Source: Plantago major
Taxonomy: Eukaryota > Streptophyta > Magnoliopsida > Lamiales > Plantaginaceae
Length of the DNA stretch: 64,000 nucleotides
NCBI GenBank assembly: GCA_026545765.1
Contig: CM048839.1
Location: 44,314,677 to 44,378,676, forward strand
Direction of reading: 5' to 3'
Below the pieces are notes generated by a model. That model was not told the origin of the DNA. It ran no database searches and saw only the letters and a program-made list of their open reading frames with translations. The position numbers and the translations under genes are program-made. Shown in pieces: positions 10,582-21,130 of the stretch (its first letter is position 1; each line of letters opens with the position of its first letter).

Positions 10582-11076
10582 TGTTGGGATAATCGCAATC
10601 GATCAATCAAACAACAAACAAACGAAGAACACTCGATAAAAAACAATGAATAAACACACAGAGATAACGTGGTTCGGATTAATCAATCCTACATCCACGG
10701 AGAAACACTCAAGGATTTTATTCAAAACCAATCGAGCAACGATTACAATCAATCACAAGTGTATCTAGCTAAATTCAGCTCACAACAACGAAGATTATCA
10801 CTTGCAGTAACCGCTCTTCACTCAGAAAGGAATATTATGACTTGTTACAGAAGAAATCAGGAGAATCGAAGCTTAAATACTCCGCAATCCCTGAAGAATG
10901 CCAGAAGCTACAGCAGCCGCTGATCTCCAACCATAAACATCATGATCTAACGGTTGACGCTTAATCCCGCCTAATTTAAGCCGTTAATGATAAAAATAGA
11001 TTATGCACAATTGCATTCTGGCCCTCCAAGTCTTGAAAAGTTTCTAATTCACCACAAAACTACTGAAAACTTCACA
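10582..11076 (-). repeat. 5' LTR of the Copia element at 5799-11076
   Basis: Same sequence as the 3' LTR, with a 21-nt segment (about 10733-10753) missing from the other copy. It is followed inward by AGTGGCGCCGTCTGTGGG on the minus strand (plus 10563-10580), the primer-binding site. Confidence 0.9.
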
Positions 11077-12317
11077 AACTTTATTATTCACAAACTTTAT
11101 TTCACATGTTACGGTTGTTTGTCTGCATTTTCCCTATTTTCTAAGTCTCTAGAGTCTTTGGTCCTTTACTTTCTGTTTGTTTTGGTCATTTTTTCTTTTC
11201 TTCTCTAGAGTATTTCGTGAGTCATTCTTCCAAGTTACGAAAACTTCTCTTGTGATTGTTAAATCTGCTTGCTACTTACGTTTTGCACGATTCTCAGCTT
11301 AGATAGTGTAGTGGATTTAAGATCTCGTAAGTTTGTTTCCCCTGTAATTAGCAAGTCTGTTTAACTCTTTAGTCCAAAAAGCCGGTGAGAAACTTTAAGC
11401 CGATGAAAAAATATTGTACCGGCACTTGTGTGATCCTTTCGGGAAGTGCAAACCCTCTTGTTTGCGCCTTTTCATTCTCATGTGTACTCAGTTAAGTTAA
11501 GTATGACGAACGACATGCTCTTCATGTTTCATTTTATCAAAAGTCAGTACATTGCGAGGAACCGATTTGGGGAGTAGAAGTCTGCTGTGTTGACAAGTTT
11601 ATATTCAATTTTTGTAATATGTATTACTTCCCCTGATTAGTTGATTCGTCTCAGAGTGTATCTGTGGTGCTTGTCACCACCGTAGTCATGTTAGGCGTGT
11701 TTCAGATACTACATATATACTGGCGTGGTCCTAAAAAGCCATATGACCGTGAGGGTTGATGGCACGTATATCAAATTGACACGCACAAAAGTGCGGATTT
11801 CGTAAAACAGACACTGCCAAAAAAGCGAGACCAAAAGAGTCCATAGTGGCCAAATTGATTAGCATCTAATTTATTGTATGCAAATATGTGGTGGTTTGGA
11901 AGTTTGGTTGTATGCTCCGACGAGTTGTTGTGCGCAAGGAAAAGCCCATTCTGACTTGACTGATTGAGTACATTGCATGAGGTATTTGTGGCCCCTTTGT
12001 GACGAAAGTCACCTCCCTTCTCTCTTTTTGTTCCTTGAGTGATTAACCTACTGGACACTTCCAGAGTGTGAGAGAGACGTGTGTAGGATTTCCTTGTGAT
12101 GGATTGGAGAGTTAGACTTAAGTGCTATTTACTTGAAAAAACCCTCTTACAGGATTTTTGTGCACTATTTCTGTCAAGGTTGGTTGAGTGCAAACCAACC
12201 TTGCCATTAATATTAATTATACTCAAAAGTAAACCCACTAACATTTTTTTTATCAAACTTATAACATTAAAAATCATTTGAGGACCCACTAATACTATTT
12301 TATCCAAAAGTAATGTA

Positions 12318-12682
12318 CGCCCTCCGTCCCAGGCCAGTTGTCTACTTTGCATTCCGACACGCAATATAAGGAGAGTAATATTGTAACACTATATAGTACA
12401 TGTGGGGATGGGGTGTACTTTCTAACTTTATAAGTTGTTAGTTTGATTGTTTAAGTTACTTTTTGAAAGAAAAAAAAAGGTTACTTTTTGACTTTATTGG
12501 AAATAGTGGAGATTATAAAATTTTATAACTTTTCCAAAAATGAAAAAAAAAAAAGTGAAAGTGGACAACTCAAACGGGGTACCCAAATTGGTAAAAGTGG
12601 AGAATTGGCGTGGACGGAGGGAGCATACTTTATTTTCTCCATCCAAAAACTAAACTGGAAGCTGTTCTCGGGACGGAGGAAG
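12318..12682. mobile_element. Stowaway-like MITE nested in the Gypsy 5' LTR
   Basis: Left end CGCCCTCCGTCCC and right end GGGACGGAGGAAG are inverted copies of the plant Stowaway consensus CTCCCTCCGTCCC. The flanking dinucleotide is TA on both sides (12316-12317 and 12683-12684), the Stowaway target duplication. A second GGACGGAGGGAGC inside (about 12613) suggests an internal duplication or a nested copy. It is present at the same place in the 3' LTR, so it predates this insertion. Confidence 0.7.
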
Positions 12683-13775
12683 TAGATTATATGGGGTACT
12701 ATACCCGTACCCGTCGTTAATTAGTAACTGATACATTTTTTTTTTAAACCGTATCCCTCAAACCCGAACAAAAATAAAATACATAAGTGTATGGTGTCTC
12801 CCACCCCCACCTCCCCACACACACATGCAAAGATTAATATTTTACAAACATAATTTCACATGTTACGGTGATTTTTTTTTTAACCCACACGCCCTTAAAC
12901 ATGTACTTTTTACTAACTTAAACCATAAAATGTTGCAGTTTGGGTCTTGTTACAAAGGTATGGAACAGGTTCGAGTATATGACCGATCCGGACCTGAAAC
13001 ATCATTATTTTGAATGGGGTTCGATTTGGTTGGACAGAATCTAACCCGTAATTAATATAAATTAATCCGTTATATTATAATAATATAACTTCACTAATTA
13101 GGGGGTTCCCCAGTCACACTAAATGATTCACCTATATGAATATTTTTAATTGAATTTTGACTTTGTATGTGCCAGTTAATTATTTATATAACTTGTCGAT
13201 CTAGGCTTCAATTTAGGAAATATTGATTATACCCCGTCTAGTTCAAAGCTCGCAATTAACTATGGTTAATACTATCAATAAGTACTTCTATTTTTAATTC
13301 TTGTGTGCCATCTCTAAATTTTATGCTACTCAAATATTCAAAGATTAATTATGTTTTTCAAATTATTTTTTAGAATAGAAATTACATAATTAGTAAAAAA
13401 TAGCAACGTACAAATTCTTGAAAAAAAATGAAATGGTAAATCTACGAAAGCATCGCCATAAGAACATCAACTGATAATCTATTTGTTAAAATATAAATCT
13501 CACGTTTAACCTGGCAAAACTTCATTGAACAAAATTCTCCATCAAATGTCTGGTTTTTGTTGAAAATGTGAAACAAAAGGGGCAAAGTTAAAAAATGCAG
13601 ACTTATGATGAGACGATAATTTAGACTCTCATCGGGTCCTTTTTAGCGGTCTTTGTGAGTCTTTATCTTTAGTTTGTTAGTCTTTTTAGTTCGTTTTTAC
13701 GCTTTGGTATTTTATTTACATTTTGCAGGATTTGATGCCTTTTGAGCTAAATGAGGACGAGTTGCTTAGCATAGC

Positions 13776-14147
13776 TCGTCGCAACGAGGAAATCAGTCCG
13801 CCGGGGCGAGATTTAGCGAATGTATGTCTTCTGCGATTAGAGAAGGCTCGCCGCGGCGAAGGAATTTGTCCGTCGCGGTGAGATTTTGCGAATGGAGCCT
13901 CCGTTTTGAAGATTGAAGCTCGCCGCGGCGAAGCACCTTGCTCGCCACGGCGAAATTATGCGAGGGCTATATATATTGTGATAAAGAAGGCTCGCCGCGG
14001 CGAGGCAATTGGGCCGCCACGGCGCGATTTTACAAAAGGCTCCCCTGTTTTGAAGGAAGACGCTCGCCGCGGCGAGAATTTGTGAGCTGGATATATAATC
14101 AACAAAAGAAATCTCGCCGCGGCGAAGCAATTGGCCCGCCGCGGCGA
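13776..14147. repeat. 72-bp tandem array of GC-rich palindromes in the 5' LTR
   Basis: The 12-bp palindrome TCGCCGCGGCGA or a near variant starts at 13776, 13848, 13920, 13992 and 14064, exactly 72 bp apart. A second phase (CCGCCGCGGCGA type) starts 22 bp later, at 13798, 13870, 13942 and 14014, again exactly 72 bp apart. A final pair lies at 14114 and 14136, the same 22 bp apart. The spacers between the sites differ a lot in sequence, but their lengths (10 and 38 bp) are fixed. The array stands out as a GC-rich, CpG-dense island in an AT-rich LTR. On the plus strand the unit reads A-R-R-G-E ... P-P-R-R-D, a 24-codon period, with stops in this copy. Function unknown. Confidence 0.9.
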
Positions 14148-14958
14148 GATGCGCAGGCTCAGAATTTGTTTTCCTTATTAGCTTAGAATTTGTTTTTCTT
14201 TTTGGGGATACTTCTTTTAACCTAGTTTATAGAAAAAGCTCCATATCCATACTTTGACAATTTTGGAGCTTGGTTTTGCTTGTTTAACGAAGGATTGATA
14301 TCGAATCCCTGATTACTGTGGTAAATCTCTATGGTTTTATCTTATTCAATTCGTTCTTGCTTAGTTTCTCGAATTGTTTAAGCTTGCATGCGATTATCAT
14401 TCTATTTGTGTTAATCATGAGCAATATCTTGTATTCTTTCATCCTTGCTTCGATTATGAGTAGCTAAATCACTCCGAACATGGTAGTTGCGTGATAGCTT
14501 TGCATATTCGCTTCTAGGGTTTGAAATCGTTCATATAGGTTAGGCTCGTTCAAAGATTCTCTAAAACGTTTGGTTAAGGATCGTGGATTGACGACCCACG
14601 ATTACTCTAGTTCAAATATCTTCAAACTCGTTTGGTAAAGGTTGAATTGATAGTTTTCTGTACACCGACCGTGTGACAGTATGAACGTATCCCTAGAGCG
14701 AATTAGCATTGTTTGATCGTAACTACCGTGTTCTTTCTACCTCATTCTTACAAACAACTACATTGCATTTTCTGTTTTCTAGTTATTAGATGTACTTATT
14801 TCAAACAAATCAAACTATTTCTACAAGTAATTGTTTGATTTCAACTGTGTGGTAGCCTAATTGATTCCTTAGCGAACGATCTCGTGGTTAGCATAGTCTG
14901 TTTACAACGACTGCTTCCTACTTGTTTTTCCTAAGTAGTAATTTGAGCACATCAAATT

Positions 14959-14976
14959 TAGCGCCGCTGCCGGGGA
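14959..14976 (+). other. Primer-binding site of the Gypsy element
   Basis: TAGCGCCGCTGCCGGGGA, seven bases after the LTR end, differs from the tRNA-Asp-complementary site of Athila elements (TGGCGCCGTTGCCGGGGA) at two positions. Confidence 0.75.
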
Positions 14977-15146
14977 ATCAATCCCTACCGTAGCACTGAA
15001 AGCCGATTGGTTACTTGAGGCGTGATTTCATTTTATTTGGACTAACAGAAACTAAACAACTGTTGAGTTCTTGTTATTCTAGTCCAGGTATGGAGTGCTT
15101 TCCTGGTTACTAAGCACCCAGCGCAGAGCTATCTGGACCACCCATT
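14977..15146 (+). other. Leader and gag-deletion scar of the Gypsy element
   Basis: Short non-coding leader. Athila elements normally carry several hundred codons of gag after this leader. Here the sequence passes directly into the C-terminal gag region, so the N-terminal capsid-coding part has been lost, with the junction somewhere around 15100-15150. Confidence 0.5.
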
Positions 15147-15551
15147 ATGAAGACAGCGAATAGTCTAGAGGTGCAACGGGGAGCTAGTGCATTCAGCGAT
15201 AGTACTCTGCTAGCTTTGATTGCCCATGATGAAAAATACATGAGTCTTGTGATGGAAGGGCAAGAAAGGACTAGCAAACAGATAGAGAGAATGGTAAGCA
15301 GGATTGAGGATTTTATTGACCAACTGGTCAGGTTTCTGGCAAGCACTGAGTTCGGGGATGAGGAAACCGAGGAGGAGGAAGTTCAGGCAACCACAGTACT
15401 CCGAAGTGGAAAGGTGATCCAAAGGCTGGAACTAGAACCACATACACAAGCCCCGGATGCCCCAGTAGTGTACCTCACTGGGGAAAACCAACCCTTGACA
15501 GAAAAAGCCAACCAGCCGGTGATACGCACGGGGGGTGCTTCACAAATCTGA
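15147..15551 (+). pseudogene. Gypsy gag C-terminal fragment
   Basis: A 134-codon open frame with a charged, helical segment (E-R-T-S-K-Q-I-E-R-M) followed by T-T-V-L-R-S-G-K-V-I, which matches the T-L-R-S-G-(R/K)-x-L segment at the gag-protease boundary of Athila/Tat elements. The capsid part and any zinc knuckle are missing. The frame ends at 15551, and the next segment continues in a different frame (15535 onward, P-Y-H-P-P-G-P-P), which marks a frameshift. Confidence 0.65.
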
Positions 15552-16118
15552 TAACCCTTACCATCCACCTGGACCCCCGATCAGCAAAGAACTTCCATAT
15601 CCAAGTAGAATCAAGAAACCCAAGGATGATAGCAAATTCAAAGCCATTTTGGCCATGCTCTCAAAGGTGAATGTGAACATCCCACTCCTGGACCTGATTG
15701 ATAATGTCCCTTCCTACTCTAAGTTCTTCAAGGATCTCAATGCGAGTAAGAGGAAGTATTTGGCCAACGAAAAGCTAGTTCTACCGGAAATAGCTAATTC
15801 AGTGGTTGGCTTACCAGTGAAACAACAGGATCCGGGGAGCTTTGTGATTGATATACAGATGGAAATGGGAAGATAGCAAAGGGAATGCTCGATCTGGGAG
15901 CCAGCATCAATCTTATCACCCATGCTCTTTACCAGGAGATGGGTTTGGGGGAACTGGCACCGGTAAACATGACCCTACAACTAGCTGAAAGGAGCATCAG
16001 GCGCCCCTAGAAGTGATTTGTGATGCACTGGTCAGAGTAGACACCTTCCTGGTTCCAGTAGATTTCGTGGTACTAACTAACCCCCAGTGGAGCAGGCACT
16101 AGTAGCAAGGACCATGTT
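15535..16118 (+). pseudogene. Gypsy protease region
   Basis: Opens with P-P-G-P-P-I-S-K-E-L-P-Y-P-S-R and F-K-A-I-L-A-M-L-S-K-V-N-V-N-I-P-L-L-D, the conserved Athila linker (PFPxRLKK ... INIPLLEAL). After a stop at 15874 a new frame gives the retropepsin active site G-M-L-D-L-G-A-S-I-N-L-I (about 15880-15915), with D-L-G-A-S in place of the usual D-T/S-G-A as is normal in this branch. Further frame breaks follow before L-G-R-P-F-M-K-T at about 16116. The protease would mature Gag-Pol; it is not intact here. Confidence 0.7.
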
Positions 16119-18059
16119 ATCCTTTTGGGAAGACCCTTCATGAAAACAGTGAAGCTGCAGGTCAATGTAGCAGAAGGGAAGATTGCCATGGAAATTAGAG
16201 GCAACAAGATCAACAAGGATGCAACACGACCAACAGGTAATTCTGACACTTACTCAGTGGAAGAATGTAATCTGATTTCTGAAGTAAATGCCGAGTTTGA
16301 TGATATTATTGATGATTGTGTGCATGCTACTTACCTAGCTACGCTAACTGATGATAAGCTAGAAGCAGCTTTAACTCTTAGTTCTGATGAGGATTTGCTT
16401 TGTGAGGAGAGTAGTGAGATAGTCTGCATGCTTGACTCGGCTGAAGTCGACCCTGGTGATGAAATCCATCACCTTGGTGGAAACACTGGGGAAATCGACC
16501 CCCCTAAACCTGACCTTAAGGAGCTCCCGTCCCACCTTAAGTACGCTTTTCTAGGAGAAAACAAAACTAAACTTGTGATAATCTCTTCGAAATTGCAAAA
16601 GGAAGAAGAGAATAGACTAGTAGAGCTTTTGAGAGAGAACTCCGAGGCCATAGGATGGGGTGCTCGAAGTTTAATTAGGAGAGACATCATTACTTATAAA
16701 GCTCAAAAAGGGCATTAGCGCGACTAGGTGCACCCATAGGATTAGCCTTGAAGATGACGCCAAACCTGTGAGGCAACCCCAGCGTAGGCTTAACCCCGTC
16801 ATGCAAGAAGTGGTTAAAACCGGGGTACTTAAGCTATTAGAACATGATATGATCTACCCTATAGCTTATAGTCAATGGGTAAGCCCTGTGCATGTTGTCC
16901 CGAAAAAATCTGGAGTAACTGTTGAGACCAATGAGAAAGGGATAGAGGTTCCTATTAGGAAAACTACAGGGTGGCGTGTTTGCATAGATTATAGGAGATT
17001 GAATGCTGCCACTAAGAAGGACCACTTCCCCCTACCCTTTATTGGTGAGATGCTAAACCGCCTTGCGGGGCGCGAGTTCTATTTTTATTTTTATTTTTTT
17101 TTTTTTGGATGGTCTTTCAGGTTTCTATCAGATTCCCATAGCGCAGGAGGACCAAGAGAAGACCACCTTCACTTGCCCATACAGCACCTTCGCCTACCGC
17201 AGGATGCCTTTTGGCTTATGCAACACTCCGGCAACTTCTCAAAGGTGCATGCTTCTATCTTCTCTGACATGGTGCAGGATTTCATTGAGGTATTTATGGA
17301 TGACTTCTCTCTCTTTGGTGACTCGTTCACCGACTGCCTTGGTAAGCTTGATAAAGTATTGAAACGTTGCATAGAGTGTAATATGACCCTTAGTTGGGAA
17401 AAAAAGTCACTTTTTGGTGCGAGAGGGTGTTGTTCTAGGGCATGTGGTTTCTAAGCGGGGGATTGAGGTAGATAGAGCTAAACTTGATGTTATAGTGAAA
17501 CTTCCCCCACCCACTTGTGTGAAAGAGTTACAATCTTTTCTAGGACATGTTGGATTCCATAGGAGGTTCATCCAGGATTTCTCAAAAATTGCTAAGTGCC
17601 TTAGTAACTTGCTGGTGAAAGATGTGCCTTTTGTTTTCGATGATAAGTGCATGGAAGCCTTTAATATCCTGAAAGAAAAACTTGTTTCAGCCCCTATTGT
17701 TATAGCACCTGATTGGTCCTTTCCTTTCGAGATTATGTGCGATGCTTCTAACTACGCTATAGGCGCCGTTCTAGGACAAAGAGTCGATAGGCATTTCCAT
17801 GTGATTTACTATGCTAGCAAAACTCTAAATGGTGCACAGGTCAACTACACTACCACTGAGAAAGAATTTCTGGTTGTCATATTCGCCCTGGATAAATTCA
17901 GGTCGTATTTGAAGGGATTCAAGGTAATAGTGCATACCGACCATGCAGCAATTCGTCACCTTATGGCCAAAAGCGATTCTCAGCCTCGCCTTATTCGTTG
18001 GGTCCTGATGCTGCAAGAGTTTGACTGTTAGATAGTTGACAAGTGTGGCAAAGATAACT
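16119..18059 (+). pseudogene. Gypsy reverse transcriptase and RNase H (several frameshifts)
   Basis: Starts from the G-R-P-F-M-K-T protease end, then P-D-L-K-E-L-P-S-H-L-K-Y-A-F-L and E-A-I-G-W before RT. The RT has P-K-K-S-G, W-R-V-C-I-D-Y-R-R-L-N and F-P-L-P-F-I. A frameshift falls in a T-rich microsatellite-like run (17080-17106), after which L-D-G-L-S-G-F-Y-Q-I-P-I and M-P-F-G-L-C-N-T-P-A appear in another frame. The catalytic F-M-D-D-F-S-L-F-G is at about 17300. A third frame carries the connection and RNase H ([25 protein letters not shown]) up to a TAG at 18029-18031. A further frame break lies near 16715. Not expressible as a single protein. Confidence 0.85.
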
Positions 18060-19455
18060 TAGTGGCAGATCACCTATTCAGGATTAATCCTGGCGCCATC
18101 GCCCCATCTTCCCCCATTCCTGATGATCTCCCTGATGAGCATTTATTCTCTGTTAGTTTAGAACCTTGGTTTGCCGACATTGTCAATTTTAAGGCCACAT
18201 GTTTGTTTGCTACTAACATGACTTCGCAGGAAAAGAAGAATTTTGACATTCGCTGTAGGAGCTACTTTTGGGATGATCCATACCTGTTCAAGCTTGGTAA
18301 TGATGGCGTGATGCGGCGTTGTGTACCGGAAGATGAAATTGGAAGCATACTCGCATTCTGCCACTCCATGCAGTGCAGTGGGCACTATAGCGGGAAGAAA
18401 ATCGCCTTGAAGGTTCTTCAATCAGGTTTTTTCTGGCCCTCTCTTTTTAAAGATGCCCATGAATTATGTGTTAGTTGTAACGCCTGTCAGCGAAGTGGCA
18501 ATATAGGCAAGCGAAATGAGATGCCCCTCACAAGTAACCTTGTTGTTGAACCTTTTGATGTGTGGGGCATCGACTTTATGGGACCTTTCCCCAAGAGTAA
18601 TGGCTTTGAATATATACTGGTTGCTGTCGATTATGTGACTAAGTGGGTGGAAGCAATTCCAACCAAGACTAATGATTTCAAAGTTGTTGTCTCTTTTCTT
18701 GCCAAGAATATTCTTTGCGGGTTTGGCACCCCCAGGGTAGTAATCAGTGATGGTGGCTCCCACTTCATCAACCGCTCCTTTCTGAATCTGTTAACAAAGT
18801 ACGGAGTGCATCATCGGGTTGCTACAACATATCGCCCTCATCTTCTGGCCAGGTAGAGGTTAGTAACCGGCAGATTAAGAGTATACTTGAGAGGGTGGTG
18901 AAGCCTAACCGAAAAGACTGGTCGTACAAGCTCAACGACGCCTTGTGGGCATACCGCACAAGTTATAAAACTGTTATAGGCACCACACCTTACAAGCTAG
19001 TCTATGGGAAAGATTGCCACCTACCGGTAGAGCTTGAGCACATGGCAGAATGGGCAATTAAGGTCCTGAACCTTGATTTGGATGCCGCTGGCAAAGAGCA
19101 TATACTGCAGCTCTCAGAACTGGAAGAACTCCGGAACACTGCTTTCGAGAATGCTAATATCTATAAGGCTAAGACTAAGGAGTATCATGATAAGGGAATA
19201 ATTCGTAAGGATTTGACCCCAGGTATGAAAGTTTTACTCTTTAACTCTCGCCTTAAACTGTTTCCAGGTAAGTTGCGCTCTCGATGGGATGGACCATACG
19301 AAATCGTTCAAGTGGCACCACATGGTGCTGTCGAACTCTTGAACACAAGTGATGGATCCATCTTCAAGGTCAATGGCCAACGGGTTAAGCCATATCTGGA
19401 AGGATTTACCGAGCGACCAGATGAAGAGGTTGTTCTTGGTGAGTCTAGTACATGA
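18060..19455 (+). pseudogene. Gypsy integrase (one frameshift)
   Basis: A-D-H-L-F-R-I at the start is the usual RNase H/integrase junction (ADHLSRL). The HHCC finger (H-S-M-Q-C-S-G-H ... C-V-S-C-N-A-C-Q), the core with G-I-D-F-M-G-P-F (D), V-I-S-D-G-G-S-H-F (D) and V-E-V-S-N-R-Q-I-K (E), and a C-terminal domain with W-D-G-P-Y-E-I-V and V-K-P-Y-L all follow in order. A 1-bp frameshift near 18845-18857 breaks the core just before the catalytic E. The stop at 19453-19455 lies about 90 bp before the polypurine tract, so there is no env-like ORF downstream. Confidence 0.85.
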
Positions 19456-19542
19456 CTATAAAGGTACACCAGTAGGCAAGTCACTATAGCTCCCATTATC
19501 TTTTCTTTTTCACTCTACGCTTGAGGACATGCTTGAGTTTAG

Positions 19543-19558
19543 GTTCGGGGAGGGGAAC
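19543..19558 (+). other. Polypurine tract of the Gypsy element
   Basis: GTTCGGGGAGGGGAAC lies immediately before TGTGCTCTCTAG. It defines the real first base of the 3' LTR as 19559 and shows that the 5' LTR is short by 17 bp. Confidence 0.8.
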
Positions 19559-20777
19559 TGTGCTCTCTAGTGTCTTGTTTGTCTGCATTTTCCCTATTTT
19601 CTAGGTCTCTAGAGTCTTTCGTCCTTTACTTTCTATTTGTTTTGGTCATTTTTTCTTTTCTTCTCTAGAGTCTTCCGTGAGTCATTCTTCCAAGTTACGA
19701 AAACTTCTCTTGTGATTGTTAAATCTGCTTGCTACTTACCTTTTGCACGATTCTCAGCTTAGATAGTGTAGTGGATTTAAGATCTCGTAAGTTTGTTTCC
19801 CCTGTAATTAGCAAGTCTGTTTAACTCTTTAGTCCAAAAAGCCGGTGAGAAACTTTAAGCCGATGAAAAATTATTGTACCGGCACTTGTGTGATCCTTTC
19901 AGGAAGTGCAAACCCTCTTGTTTGCGCCTTTTCATTCCCATGTGTACTCAGTTAAGTTAAGTATGACGAACGGCATGCTCTTCATGTTTCATTTTATCAA
20001 AATCCAGTACATTGCGAGGAACCAGTTTGGGGAGAAGAATTCTGCTGTGTTGACACGTTTATTATTCAATTTTTGTAATATGTATTACTTCCCCTGATTA
20101 GTTTAATCTTGTCGGAGTGTATCTGTGGTGCTTGTCACCACCGTAGTCATGTTAGGCGTGTTTCAGATACTACCTATATACTGGCGTGGTCCTAAAAATC
20201 CATATGACCGTGAGGGTTGATGGCACGTATACCAAACTGACACGCACAAAAGTGCGGACTTCGGTAAAACAGACACTGCCAAAAAAGCGAGACCAAATGA
20301 GTCCATAGTGGCCAAATTGATTAGCATCTAATTTATTGTATGCAAATATGTGGTGGTTTAGAAGTTTGGTTGTATGCTCCGAGGAGTTGCTGTGCACAAG
20401 GAAAAGCCCCTTCTGACTTGATTGATTGAGTACATTGCATGAGGTATTTGAGGCCCCTTTGTGACGAAAGTCACCTCCCTTCTCTCTTTTTGTTCCTTGA
20501 TTGATTAACCTACTGGACACTTCTAGAGTGTGAAAGAGAGGTGTAGGATTTCCTTGTGATGGATTGGAGAGTTAGACTTAAGTGGTATTTACTTGAAAAA
20601 CCCTCTTACAGGATTTTTTTGTGCACTATTTCTGTCAAGGTTGGTTGAGTGCAAACCAACCTTGACATTAATATTAATTATACTCAAAAGTAAACCCACT
20701 AACATTATTTTATTAAACTTATAACTTTAAAAATCATTTGAGGACCCACTAATACTATTTTATCCAAAAGTAATGTA

Positions 20778-21130
20778 CGCCCTTAGTCCATGCCAGTTGT
20801 CTACTTTGCTTTCTGACACGCAATATAAGGAGAGTAATATTGTAACACTATATAGTACATGCGGGGATGGGGTGTACTTTCTAACTTTATAAGTTGTTAG
20901 TTTAAGTTACTTTTTGAAAAGAAAAAAAAAAGTTACTTTTTGACTTTATTGGAAATAGTGGAGATTATAAAATTTTATAACTTTTCTTAAAATGGAAAAA
21001 AAAAAAAAAAAAAAAGTGAAAGAGGACAACTCAAACGGGACACCCAAATTGGTAAAAGTGGACGGAGGGAGCATACTTTATTTTCTCCACCCAAAAACTA
21101 AACTGGAAGGTGTTCTCGAGACGGAGGAAG
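20778..21130. mobile_element. Stowaway-like MITE nested in the Gypsy 3' LTR
   Basis: Same element as 12318-12682, bordered by TA at 20776-20777 and 21131-21132. Its left terminal repeat is more decayed (CGCCCTTAGTCCA). Confidence 0.65.

Larger units (their letters stand above)
5799..11076 (-). mobile_element. Nearly complete Copia LTR retrotransposon (Tork/TNT1-like), minus strand
   Basis: LTRs of 474 bp (5799-6272) and 495 bp (10582-11076) bound gag, protease, integrase, RT and RNase H in Copia order on the minus strand. AACTT occurs at 5795-5799 and 11077-11081, giving a 5-bp target duplication that overlaps the terminal base of the LTR. By eye the LTRs differ by ten substitutions and one 21-nt indel, about 2 percent, so insertion is recent. 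The primer-binding site next to the 5' LTR reads TGGCGCCGTCTG on the minus strand and fits the first nine bases of the tRNA-Asp-type site rather than the initiator-Met site common in Copia. The element sits directly beside the Gypsy element, separated from its first LTR by 39 bp. Coding lesions make it non-autonomous as written. Confidence 0.9.
11116..14951 (+). repeat. 5' LTR of the Gypsy element (17 bp truncated at its start)
   Basis: Starts inside the LTR at TGTTTGTCTGC, whereas the 3' LTR begins 17 bp earlier with TGTGCTCTCTAGTG. Ends in GAGCACA just before the primer site. Contains a Stowaway-like MITE (12318-12682), a strongly AT-rich middle, a palindrome array (13776-14147) and a probable untranslated leader region after it. 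Confidence 0.88.

Noticed and set aside
13837..14130. Minus-strand open frame across the palindrome array (F-A-A-A-S repeats)
   Set aside because: Openness on both strands follows automatically from a 72-bp GC-palindromic repeat without stop codons; no independent support as a gene.
13776..14147. CRISPR-like array
   Set aside because: Repeats are 12-bp palindromes with two phases inside a plant LTR, with spacers of fixed 10 and 38 bp and no cas genes; not CRISPR.
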